Source: Larix sibirica
Lineage: Eukaryota > Streptophyta > Pinopsida > Pinales > Pinaceae
DNA length: 10,484 nucleotides
Reading direction: 5' to 3'
Assembly: GCA_004151065.3 (NCBI GenBank)
Contig: NWUY0300064928.1
Coordinates: 9,629-20,112 of the forward strand
The translations under genes were made by a program, and so were the position numbers. Shown here piece by piece: positions 1 to 6,651 of the stretch. The notes under the pieces are model-generated. The model saw only the letters and a list, made by a program, of their open reading frames with translations, had not been told where the DNA came from and ran no database searches. Position 1 is the stretch's first letter; each line of letters begins with the position of its first letter.

Positions 1-195
1 GACCAGTAGTTAGTTGAAGATGCTGTGCTGAATATATATTTTTCTGCATATTAAGATGTATTGGTACCCATGAAACTACTTGGTTTCTTAACAGGAAGAA
101 AAATACGCAACAACAACAAAACAATAATCCTTTTACAGTGACAGCGCTACGGTTGCAGTCAATTTGCCTTCCTTCATCGCTGAAAACATTACGTT

Positions 196-587
196 TCATC
201 TGAACTTCCCGGACTTTCTCCGTTTGCCCAGGTTTAACTGTCATTTGTGGATATCAAGAAAACGAATATGCAATAGATGACAGTAGTATGTAGTACATTG
301 TTGTAAATGTAGGAATATAAACTCAAATACCTTAAAAAGAAATGCATCTACAGCTTTATCTTCGTGTAGATTTCTATACCTAAGGGATGTCAAATATTCT
401 TCCCATCCTCCACAGCAACTGAATGTGAACTTGGCATGAAGTTCTTACTTCAAATAAACAAACTCCATGTACTCGATAGAGTTTTATTACACTTCTGTAC
501 AATATCATCTTCTACTTAAGTTTCCTGATACCATTCTGCAACTTCCTGGGCGCAGAGGACACTCTGTATCACCACGCTGTACGCCAT
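196..587 (-). CDS. Possible small three-exon gene (about 61 aa), function unknown
   Basis: This model is proposed from reading frames and splice signals; the protein is not recognised. Exon 1 is 587-532, starting ATG GCG and preceded by stops in all frames. The intron at 531-419 has GT at 531 and a TTCAG end. Exon 2 is 418-331 (29 full codons). The intron at 330-238 starts GTATTT and ends GACAG. Exon 3 is 237-196 and ends in TGA. Phases agree across both junctions (phase 2, then phase 0), and both introns are short and AT-rich, as in plants. Exon 2 is the most protein-like part: two Cys-Cys/Gly-Gly residues, Trp, several Glu, Tyr and Arg. The predicted tail is very basic (GKRRKSGKFR). Exon 3 also has a longer open frame shifted by one base that runs to the window start, so exon 2 could instead belong to a larger or broken gene. 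A competing plus-strand frame (about 137-276, after a TTTTACAG acceptor) has no supported partner exon. Confidence 0.25.
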
Positions 588-644
588 TACTTCAAACACT
601 TATACAGAAGGCTCAGTTGATTTCACGGGTGGATAGAATGGAAT

Positions 645-1040
645 AGATAGTTCTTGTCACGCCTCTTATGGTATGATGCCTAGTGTCTCAACCTCCATGG
701 TGCTAGTGGCACTGTTGTCTATGGTGCGGCATAGCATCATTCCTATGGTATCAAGTTTCGTGACTGCTATGGTGCCAAGTGGCACGCCCAATGGTCCAAA
801 GTGGCATGCCTCATATGGTTCCAACTGGCACATCGCCTATGGCACCAAGTGGCACACCTCAATAATGTCACATGGCATTGTTCCTATGATGCAAAGTATC
901 AAGCTTTTATGGTGCCAAGTGTTAAGCTCTCAAGGAGCCACATGCTATACCTGTATGGTGCCACATGGATCATTTATAAGGTGCCAAGTGTCACACCCTC
1001 AATCGTCTCAACCTCGAATTTGCATCCTCTCATCGCTATA
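645..1040. repeat. Degenerate minisatellite, block 1 (about 24-bp unit)
   Basis: Variants of a TATGGTGCCAAGTGTCAC-type core recur in one direction. Core starts fall near 673, 697, 721, 745, 769, 791, 815, 839, 864, 886, 909, 932, 955 and 978, giving spacings of 22-25 bp. The left half tends to 24 bp and the right half to 23 bp. The core contains the near-palindrome TGGTGCCA. Because 24 is a multiple of three, long open frames arise through the array without coding meaning. Units are strongly diverged, so the array is old or was never homogenised. Confidence 0.85.
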
Positions 1041-1244
1041 GGAGGCTATAGCTCATCCCGACCAAATATTCTCTATATGTATGATATAAGGATTTAGTTA
1101 CCGGTGCAAGTTCCTACCCTAATATAAATGAGGGTTCAATTGGTGAGGTGAAAGCGTGCAGGTAGGAGCATGAACGCCATACCTTCTAGGGTTTCACTAG
1201 TTTGTTTTAGATTCTCAGGTTCCATAGTCACTCTCAATGTCTAT
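1041..1244. other. Non-repeat spacer between the two minisatellite blocks
   Basis: About 200 bp lacks the 24-bp core. It carries an AT-rich stretch and two short AGGGTTT-type motifs, and I see no gene. It could be an insertion into a once continuous array or a segment in which the repeat has decayed; no target-site duplication is evident. Confidence 0.5.
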
Positions 1245-1806
1245 TCGATGTTGTGTATTCCTTGTTGCAATGCTCATGCCACGTGTTACAACTATATGAT
1301 GTCAACTGGCATGCCTTCTATACTTCCAACTAGTATGCCTCCTACAGTGCCAATTTTCATAGCGATATGGCGTGTCATGATCTCTATGGTGCCACATGTC
1401 ACACCTCATATGCCCCATGGACCAAGGTTATATGGTGCCAAGTTTCATGACTCTTTGCCCCACATGAAGCTAAGTGGGATCATTTCTATGGTGCCAAATG
1501 TCAAGACTCCTATGGTGACCTTTGGCAAGGTTTTGGCACCAAGTGTCACACCGCCTTGCCCATGTAACAAGATGTCAAGACTCAATGGTGTACCCTAGCC
1601 AGTGCCAAGTGTCACACTTCTTTACCCCATGAGGCCAACTTCTACGGCACCATGTGTCATGGTCCTTTGCCTAAAATGGAACGGTTTACGTGGGCCTAGC
1701 GTCACAGCGTCTATGGTGCCATGTAGCCAAGTGACATGATTGGTACTAAATTTCACAATTTTATGACACCAAATGGCCTCATTCCTTTGGGGCCACATGT
1801 CATGTA
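1245..1806. repeat. Degenerate minisatellite, block 2 (same family)
   Basis: The same core resumes in the same orientation, for example TATGGTGCCACATGTCACACC near 1385, TATGGTGCCAAGTTTCATGAC near 1431, TATGGTGCCAAATGTCAAGAC near 1487 and GGCACCAAGTGTCACACCG near 1535. Spacing is about 20-24 bp with some skipped units. Divergence rises toward 1806, where the pattern fades into unique sequence. The 142-codon open frame across 1170-1598 is a product of the repeat. Confidence 0.8.
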
Positions 1807-2106
1807 GACTAGTTAGTGCATAACACCTGTAATTGGGAAATTAGCATGGCTTGGTGGCATTGAGCACCCCATCAAATAAGTTTTATCTCACAATTGAGTT
1901 TTAAATCCCCAAAACAACAATGCCATTGTAGAGAGAAAGGATGAGGCTAAGCAATCACCACATATAAATAATAAGGAAAACCAACCATGTACAACAATTC
2001 CTTGGGCTCTTTTCACACAACAACAAACACTAAAATCCCGCAATTTTCAAGATTTTTTAGAAATATTTTATCTTAGTAAACTCAATTCAACAAGAGGGTG
2101 GAGTCC
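1807..2106. other. Intergenic, nothing recognised
   Basis: AT-rich sequence with no supported ORF, RNA gene or repeat family. A GAGTTTTAAATCCCC string near 1895 is weakly B-box-like, but no convincing A box accompanies it. Confidence 0.5.
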
Positions 2107-2107
2107 A

Positions 2108-2240
2108 GAGACTTCTACATATAGGGTGTTGCGATGATATTTGAGATAATAAATGAACAATTCTCTGAGAGGTCAATGTTCAAGTCTTCTATGTAGAAAT
2201 AGGGTTTTGAAATGATATTCAAGATAATAATAATGATCAA
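2108..2240. repeat. Diverged tandem duplication, period about 74-78 bp
   Basis: The segment from about 2110 (ACTTCTACAT, ATAGGGTGTT, GATGATATTTGAGATAAT) recurs from about 2184 (TCTTCTATGT, ATAGGGTTTT, AATGATATTCAAGATAAT). The two copies are in the same direction and differ by substitutions and small indels. No coding potential is seen. Confidence 0.65.
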
Positions 2241-2350
2241 ATTGACATTTCAATTTGAGACAAATTAAACTTTCATATAATCTTTAGACAATACATAAAA
2301 CAAATGTATAAAAAATATTTTTGCTTGTAACATCTATTATTAATTTATGA

Positions 2351-2423
2351 TAGGGCACAACGGACTTGAACCGCCAACCTCATGCTTGTAAGACAGGTTG
2401 CTTTTCCATTGAGCCAGCACCTT
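2351..2423 (-). tRNA. tRNA-Val(UAC)-like gene or pseudogene
   Basis: On the minus strand 73 nt fold as a cloverleaf. The acceptor AAGGTGC pairs with GTGCCCT, with one A·C mismatch and two G·U pairs. The D arm is GCTC/AAGC with one mismatch. The anticodon arm is CCTGT/GCATG around loop CTTACAA, so the anticodon is UAC, decoding Val. The variable loop is AGGTT. The T arm is GGCGG-TTCAAGT-CCGTT. The discriminator base is A, and no CCA is encoded. The A box (TGGCTCAATGG) and B box (GGTTCAAGTCC) are close to consensus. The T arm and 3' end resemble bacterial or organellar tRNA-Val more than I would expect of a cytosolic gene, so an organelle-derived insert is possible. The stem mismatches make a pseudogene more likely than an active gene. 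No pol III T-run follows directly. Confidence 0.7.
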
Positions 2424-2434
2424 TTCGTTAGATA

Positions 2435-2690
2435 TGAGGCTTACATGTGTAATAAAGTGACCTTAGTGACTTCGGCTACAAAAGTTAGGGTTTCAATTAT
2501 TATTAGCTTTAAGGGTTTTAGACAAATAAGGCCTCACAAACTCTTTATAAGAAAGGTGAATCTCATTGCAATGATGTGAAGTGTTTTCACAGTATAATAG
2601 TGTGTTATTTTGTTCCTCTATTTCTCATAGCGAGCTTCTTCACTAAACCTTGACTACGGTTTCATCATTTAGTGATCTAGTACCTTTGTA
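2435..2690 (+). repeat. LTR-like direct repeat, left copy
   Basis: Begins TGAGGCTTACATGTGTAATA and runs to about the GTGATCTAG motif and a few bases beyond. It aligns along its length with 4236-4487; shared landmarks are GTGTAATAAAGT, GACAAATAAG, AACTCTTT, GAATCTCAT, GTGTTATT and CATTTAGTGATCTA. By eye roughly three quarters of positions agree. The TATA-like site of the right copy is TACAAAAG here (about 2478-2485). The exact right boundary is uncertain by several bases. Confidence 0.7.
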
Positions 2691-2693
2691 ATA

Positions 2694-2705
2694 TGGTATC
2701 ATATC
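2694..2705 (+). other. Possible primer-binding site (tRNA-iMet type)
   Basis: TGGTATCATATC lies a few bases after the left LTR-like repeat. The first eight bases match the usual plant copia-type primer-binding site TGGTATCAGAGC exactly, and 10 of 12 match overall. Position and orientation fit an LTR element. An 8-base match alone could occur by chance. Confidence 0.4.
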
Positions 2706-2717
2706 AAGGAGATTCTA

Positions 2718-2852
2718 ATGGCCAAGTTTGAAATGTCATTGCATGCTAGAAAGGGCATTGCCACTTCTCTAAGCTCACATCCACAAATCTGCAGCCAATT
2801 GCAAAGGGGAGCTCATGCCCACATATCTACCAGGAAAGGAGCTACCATGTAG
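2718..2852 (+). CDS. Short ORF (44 aa) at the start of the element interior
   Basis: ATG at 2718 lies 13 bp after the possible primer-binding site, where gag starts in an intact LTR element, and the frame ends with TAG at 2850-2852. The peptide begins MAKFEMSLHARKG and is rich in Ser, His, Arg, Lys and Gln, with only one acidic residue. It resembles no gag domain I know. The basic, Ser-rich, nearly acid-free make-up is also like a mitochondrial presequence, but it is in a different place from the carrier fragment 0.6 kb downstream. It may be non-functional. Confidence 0.2.
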   Translation: MAKFEMSLHARKGIATSLSSHPQICSQLQRGAHAHISTRKGATM

Positions 2853-3229
2853 AAGTGAAGTGATCCTATTCTATAACGACAACAATCACCAATCTATCAA
2901 ACATAACGCCAAAGAAAAGAAAATTGCTTTGTAACAAAATTCTAAACAAATTCATATTTGTATATTTGTATCAATTTTATGAAGTTAGCCATTGATGTAT
3001 CAATTAGAAAGTAGTCTCTCTTTTAACATCACCATTCAAAGGAGAGTAGGGTGTGAAGTCTTGAAACAAAGGAGTCTTGTCGCCACCAATCACAAGCGAA
3101 ATAATGAATTCATTTCCTTTAGAAGATCGTGCTTGTTACCAATTGTTGAGGTCGTAATGTGGGTTAAAGTTGCTGCAGCCTTATCAAATATAAGTGAATA
3201 AAGATAAGAGAGTCATTATTTCCAATAAA
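2853..3229. other. Element interior without recognised gene
   Basis: A 69-codon open frame at 2992-3201 has no recognisable domain and no convincing codon pattern. No RNA gene or repeat is seen. This filler may be a second captured host segment of unknown origin or decayed element sequence. Confidence 0.4.
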
Positions 3230-3359
3230 GGATCAAGTTACCATGGGTTAAAGTTCAACCACTAGAAATAGAGTTTGATGCTAGCTTCCATACAGGATTA
3301 AGTTGCCACAGGGTAAAGGTCAACCACTAGAAATAGAATTTGATGCTAGCTGCCATACA
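3230..3359 (+). repeat. 65-bp tandem duplication
   Basis: Two adjacent units, 3230-3294 and 3295-3359, share GGAT-AAGTT, GGTTAAAG/GGTAAAGG, CAACCACTAGAAATAGA and TTTGATGCTAGCT-CCATACA. About eight differences are visible over 65 positions, with no indel. It lies inside the candidate retroelement, just upstream of the carrier fragment. Confidence 0.85.
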
Positions 3360-3474
3360 TACCACCGTCATCGTATGCACACATGTACATCATCATATGA
3401 AATAAGGAAGGAGGTTAATATCAAATGAATAAAGTCATAAATTCTTCAAATCCTTCAAAGAGATAGTAGGGGAG

Positions 3475-3852
3475 ATGCCCAAGACAAACAACATGTGCAA
3501 AACAATGAATCCATTTCTCAATGGAGGAGGCTCTAGTTTGCTCACCATGCATGTCATCCAATACATGGACATGATCAAAGTGTGCATTCAGTGGGGTCTA
3601 GGTTCGGGTAATAATGTGGAAAAAAACATGCTCACAAATGAGGGCTTTGGTGCTTTTTACAAGGGGTTATCCATTGATTTGTTAAGGCAGGCAACTTATA
3701 AAATAGCTAGTCTTGGATCATTTAGATCTATGATGTTGAGTCATATAGTTTGTGCTCTTGTATTTGTCAAAGGATATGTAGCCATCGTTGAAGATCCACC
3801 ATATGCAAACAACGATGACCTTGTTGAAGAAATAACAATTTTCACATTTTAA
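3475..3852 (+). pseudogene. DTC: 5' fragment of plant mitochondrial dicarboxylate/tricarboxylate carrier
   Basis: Residues 11-84 of this 125-codon frame match the start of the plant mitochondrial 2-oxoglutarate/malate-type carrier (DTC), an inner-membrane solute exchanger of about 300 residues. Diagnostic blocks in order are PFLNGG (13-18), VIQ-MDMIKV-IQ (27-39), ML-NEGFGAFYKGLS (52-66), LLRQATY (69-75) and LGSFR (80-84). The carrier signature PxDxxK is damaged: Tyr replaces the Pro that kinks helix 1, at residue 30. The Arg of the usual KVRIQ block is Cys, and the Gln following it is followed by Trp instead of Leu. Similarity stops sharply at LGSFR (base 3726). The remaining 41 residues are unrelated and end at TAA. 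At most the first of three carrier repeats is present, so it cannot form a transporter. The frame is still open, including a plausible original ATG. It sits between the two LTR-like repeats, in their orientation, and reads as a captured or retroposed gene piece. Confidence 0.85.
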
Positions 3853-3881
3853 GAAACTAACTCTTTGAAGACAAAAAGGAA

Positions 3882-4045
3882 TCCAATGTAGATCAAGCTC
3901 AACATGGGTAGTCACCCAGATAATTCATGAGTTTGTGGATCTTGGCAATTATACCCTTACGAGGGTCATGATACACCTAGATGGAGCATTGTGGATGTAG
4001 CTCAACATGGATGGTTGTCCAATAATTCACGAGTTCGAAGATGTG
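3882..4045 (+). repeat. Partial direct duplication, offset about 103 bp
   Basis: CCAATGTAGATCAAGCTCAACATGG (as separate short blocks) near 3882-3907, followed by ATAATTCATGAGTTTG, recurs near 3986-4036 as TGTAGCTCAACATGG followed by ATAATTCACGAGTTCG. Both are in the same direction. Frames across the region are broken by stops, and no protein is recognised. Confidence 0.6.
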
Positions 4046-4235
4046 ATATGTGAAAACTTGAGAATCCCACTCAAAAGCTACCCCTCTACGAGGATTACAA
4101 AGCTATTTGATGAAGCTCTCTACCTAGTCCAAGAATTGTTTTTCAAATAAGCTTTTGAAGAATGTTCGATTATGTTTACCTATGATATTTTGTTTTTCAT
4201 TTAGTGTTTATTTCATTCAATTTTATTATTAGCAA
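4046..4235. other. Element interior before the right LTR-like repeat
   Basis: No gene is seen. An LTR element should carry a polypurine tract just before 4236, but this stretch is T-rich (TTTATTTCATTCAATTTTA) and contains no purine run, which weakens the retroelement model. Confidence 0.45.
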
Positions 4236-4487
4236 TGTAGGGCTTACTTGTGTAATAAAGTCACATTTGTGACTTATGCTATAAAAGTAAAAATTTTAGT
4301 TAATAATAGCCTTTCGCGTTTTTGACAAATAAGACATCTCGAACTCTTTGTAGGAGAGATGAATCTCATAGCAATAGTATGAAATATTTCCTAATATAAT
4401 TGTGTTATTGTGTTCATTTGTTTCTTGCAGCTCATTTCTTGACTAAAACCTAACTAGGGTTTTGTCATTTAGTGATCTAATTTAACC
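4236..4487 (+). repeat. LTR-like direct repeat, right copy
   Basis: Begins TGTAGGGCTTACTTGTGTAA and is collinear with 2435-2690, ending around GTGATCTAATTTAAC. It differs from the left copy by many substitutions and a few indels. If the two were identical at insertion, this divergence implies an old event. It carries a good TATA box, consistent with an LTR promoter. Confidence 0.7.
4280..4287 (+). promoter_or_regulatory. TATA box in the right LTR-like repeat
   Basis: TATAAAAG is a near-perfect plant TATA box about 45 bp into the repeat. The left copy has TACAAAAG at the matching place. If functional it would start transcripts inside the repeat, running rightward. Confidence 0.35.
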
Positions 4488-4835
4488 CTTAGAGAGGAGA
4501 AGGTAGTTGTGGGACCTAATGAGGACCCAAATAATGCATATAAATGAGTCATGAATGGTGATAAAAAAATTGTGTCACCTTTGAGTTGTTTCAATACCCT
4601 AGAAATATTAAGGAATCCCCAAAGTCTAGAAATATCAATTTCACAAAATAAAACAAGATAAAATCCAAGTGTAATTTGATAAATGGATGGAAATACCATC
4701 AATGACCACTAATAATAACAAAAATATATGCATAGCTCTTAGTTTAGGATGTAATGAGGTCTATACCACATATTTGATGACGTATGCATCCAATATTTGC
4801 TCATTACTTGAGCACGTATATCAATTGATATACCA
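4488..4835. other. Intergenic, nothing recognised
   Basis: The 77-codon minus-strand frame at 4469-4702 overlaps the end of the LTR-like repeat and has no recognisable domain. No RNA gene or tandem repeat is seen. Confidence 0.5.
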
Positions 4836-4940
4836 TTATTGATATTGGTGCCTCTAGTTTTTTCATGTTTCTATTAACCTACATATTCCCATCTCTTTGT
4901 TTTAACATAGTTTATTGATATTGGTACCTTCTATTTTTTG
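4836..4940. repeat. Short direct repeat flanking 47 bp
   Basis: A 29-bp segment centred on TTATTGATATTGGT(G/A)CC followed by CT(C)TA and a T run occurs at about 4836-4864 and again at about 4912-4940, offset 76 bp. The second copy abuts the tRNA-like SINE head. Confidence 0.6.
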
Positions 4941-5056
4941 ATAGCATAATGGTTGCTAACCCCAAGGGTCCTCCTCAATTGGTAGATGCTCGTGTGAAAG
5001 CTCACAAAGGCCTCAAGATCAAATCCCACTAACTCCCTTGGGGTTACCAATTAATA
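4941..5056 (+). mobile_element. tRNA-like SINE head framed by inverted arms
   Basis: The centre reads like a tRNA: CTCAATTGGTAGATGCTC as D arm, TGTGA-AAGC-TCACA as a perfect hairpin at the anticodon-arm position, and AGATCAAATCC (5016-5026) as a degraded B box. It is enclosed by arms TTGCTAACCCCAAGGG (4953-4968) and CCCTTGGGGTTACCAA (5035-5050), complementary at 15 of 16 positions. A tRNA-derived SINE fragment is the favoured reading. The arms could alternatively be ends of a tiny inverted-repeat element or an enlarged acceptor-like stem. No poly-A tail or target duplication was found. Confidence 0.45.
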
Positions 5057-5209
5057 TTCCAACTAGTGATTTATGCCATCCTCCATCTTGAAAACCATGG
5101 AAAAGGGAGAGATATGAATGGGTCTAGCAAGGTAGCAACATCCTCACTTGGAACTGAGTGAGTGAGGGAGTGAGGGCCTATATTTCCCTTGAAAATTAGT
5201 TTTATTTTT

Positions 5210-5245
5210 GATGTAGTTAATATGGGATTGTGTATTAACTACTTC
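5210..5245. repeat. Palindrome with 13-bp arms and 10-nt loop
   Basis: GATGTAGTTAATA (5210-5222) faces TATTAACTACTTC (5233-5245). The inner ten base pairs are perfect and 12 of 13 pair overall, around a 10-base spacer. It is AT-rich, with no T-run or gene to make it a terminator. Confidence 0.7.
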
Positions 5246-5835
5246 ATACGAGAGTTAAGTATACTATCTTAATATTTAAAAACAAAAACAATAACCGCAC
5301 AATAATATACATCAACAATACTTAAGACTCAAGCAACACAAGTTATTAATCATGGAATATAGAGTTGACTATACTTCCAATCCCAAGTTGGTTGGTGAGG
5401 AACACTTAGGCCACAATGAAATGGGTGTGCCATTAAGCAAGTAGTTAGGACCTAACAAGCTCAAGAATAAAACAATGACGAAATGATACTCAATGTAAAT
5501 ACAATCTCAAGAGACCAGTAGAAGCCAACATAGACTAAACACAATGACCACATTGAAAGGAAGAGGAGAGAGAGGGAGGGAGTAGAACCTATTATATGTG
5601 TAGCTCGTTGTTTGTTTGGACCCTGCAAATGGAAAGTTGCATTGCAAGCACCCATGAGTTCCATGTATTGCCTCTCCTTCTCACTTCACAAGGCTACAAA
5701 ACTTTACTCTAAAGAGTACCCAAAAATACGAAGAGAGCCCACCCCTCTCCTTATGGAACATAACGAAACAACTCAACAACAAGGTTATAGATGGGTTGTA
5801 GAATCTACTACAATAAATTAGATAATAAGTGTATC
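5246..5835. other. Intergenic with a 28-nt pure purine tract
   Basis: Bases 5555-5582 are A and G only (GAAAGGAAGAGGAGAGAGAG and on). Open frames at 5461-5664 (minus) and 5612-5821 (plus) oppose each other and show no known domain. The purine run could form triplex DNA or be a relic polypurine tract; no LTR starts behind it. Confidence 0.5.
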
Positions 5836-6099
5836 AACTCCAAGACTCGAAGCATTGTCCTTGAAAACCCTGAACTCTTATGTTGTTCTTGCACAAGAAA
5901 GAGACTCTAAGAATGTGTCCATGTAAACCCTAGCCTCTTTCATGATGTTCTTGCCTAGGAAAAGGACACGAAGCATCTATCCATGTAAACCCTAACCTTC
6001 TTCCTATTGTTTTGCATCGCAAAGAGACTCAATGCTTTCATCCATGTAACCCTAACCTTCTTATTCCTAATGTTCTGCTTAGAAAGGAGCTCGAATCAT
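5836..6099 (+). repeat. Tandem repeat of about 61 bp, four units plus a partial, with telo-box-like motifs
   Basis: Units begin near 5859, 5919, 5981 and 6042 (60-62 bp), with a partial unit from about 5836. Each starts CC(A/T)TG(T/A)AA(A)CCCT and continues with a C/T-rich stretch, TGTTCTTGC-like and AAAGAGACTC-like blocks. Unit 3 carries an exact plant telo-box AAACCCTAA (5987-5995), unit 2 has AAACCCTAG and unit 4 AACCCTAA. Units are diverged, and the flanks are unique sequence. Confidence 0.85.
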
Positions 6100-6610
6100 G
6101 AAACCGCAAGAGATGGCTAAGCAGGGCAACCATGATATAGAATTTTCTTTCATCCCATCGTCATTCCATAGGATGATAGTAAAGCCTAAGAACCCTACCA
6201 ACACAACCAACCTCTTTTATCCCGAATCGATCGATAGGCCCGAGAAGGATCAATGGATGATTTTATTTTGATTAATGGTAATTTGATGGATATGTTCATG
6301 TACCTTTATGATATATTTTCCAAGGCCCTTAGCTTTGGTCGATGGAGCATGCTAAAATGATTGAACTCAAATCACTATATAGTGTATATTAGATCAACCA
6401 TGATAGGGTAAGAGGCTTTAGTATAAGTTTATATGTCATGGGATAGTGGCCAAAGACTTTGTCACCTAACTTTACACATCAAGGAAAGATCAACTTTTTT
6501 ACAAACAAGTTAAATATTGTGATAGAAATGATATCGATTTTTCAATGTAACGAGGAAATCAATCAAAAGCAACATGGCACTTTAAAAAAAATGTTGTATC
6601 ATGTGTATTT
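6100..6610. other. Intergenic, nothing recognised
   Basis: No supported gene. The 67-codon frame at 6459-6662 runs into the microsatellite and is not credible. One short self-complementary site, ATCGATCGAT, lies near 6226. Confidence 0.5.
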
Positions 6611-6611
6611 A

Positions 6612-6651
<40 letters not shown>
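6611..6651. repeat. Compound microsatellite (AT)n(GT)n
   Basis: About eight AT units pass directly into about twelve GT units. The minus-strand frame across it translates to His-Thr and Tyr-Ile runs and is an artefact of the repeat. Confidence 0.95.

Larger units (their letters stand above)
2435..4487 (+). mobile_element. Candidate small non-autonomous LTR retroelement (TRIM-like) with captured gene fragment
   Basis: Two direct repeats of about 250 bp, each beginning TG, flank about 1.5 kb of internal sequence. A possible primer-binding site lies just inside the left repeat. No reverse transcriptase, integrase or protease frame is visible, so the element would depend on proteins supplied by others. 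The inside holds a 44-codon ORF, a 65-bp tandem repeat, the first quarter of a mitochondrial carrier gene in the same orientation, and a 103-bp duplication. TRIM-type plant elements are known to be short, LTR-bearing and prone to carrying host gene pieces. Points against this reading: no clear polypurine tract precedes the right repeat, the outer ends are blurred, no target-site duplication was found, and the two repeats are much diverged. The alternative is two independent copies of one repeat family flanking unrelated sequence. Confidence 0.45.

Noticed and set aside
673-1598. Long plus-strand open frames (122, 98 and 142 codons) at 673-1041, 801-1097 and 1170-1598
   Set aside because: They lie in or across the degenerate minisatellite; the 24-bp period keeps frames open, and the peptides are repeats of Trp-His and Met-Val-Pro words with no domain.
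2382-2579. 65-codon plus-strand frame
   Set aside because: It overlaps the tRNA antisense and the LTR-like repeat; no domain and no conservation with the matching part of the right copy.
2992-3201. 69-codon plus-strand frame inside the candidate element
   Set aside because: No recognisable domain. Kept only as part of the interior description.
3718-3915. 65-codon minus-strand frame
   Set aside because: Antisense shadow of the carrier pseudogene frame.
5461-5821. Opposing 67- and 69-codon frames
   Set aside because: They overlap each other, no family is recognised, and the purine tract lies inside one of them.
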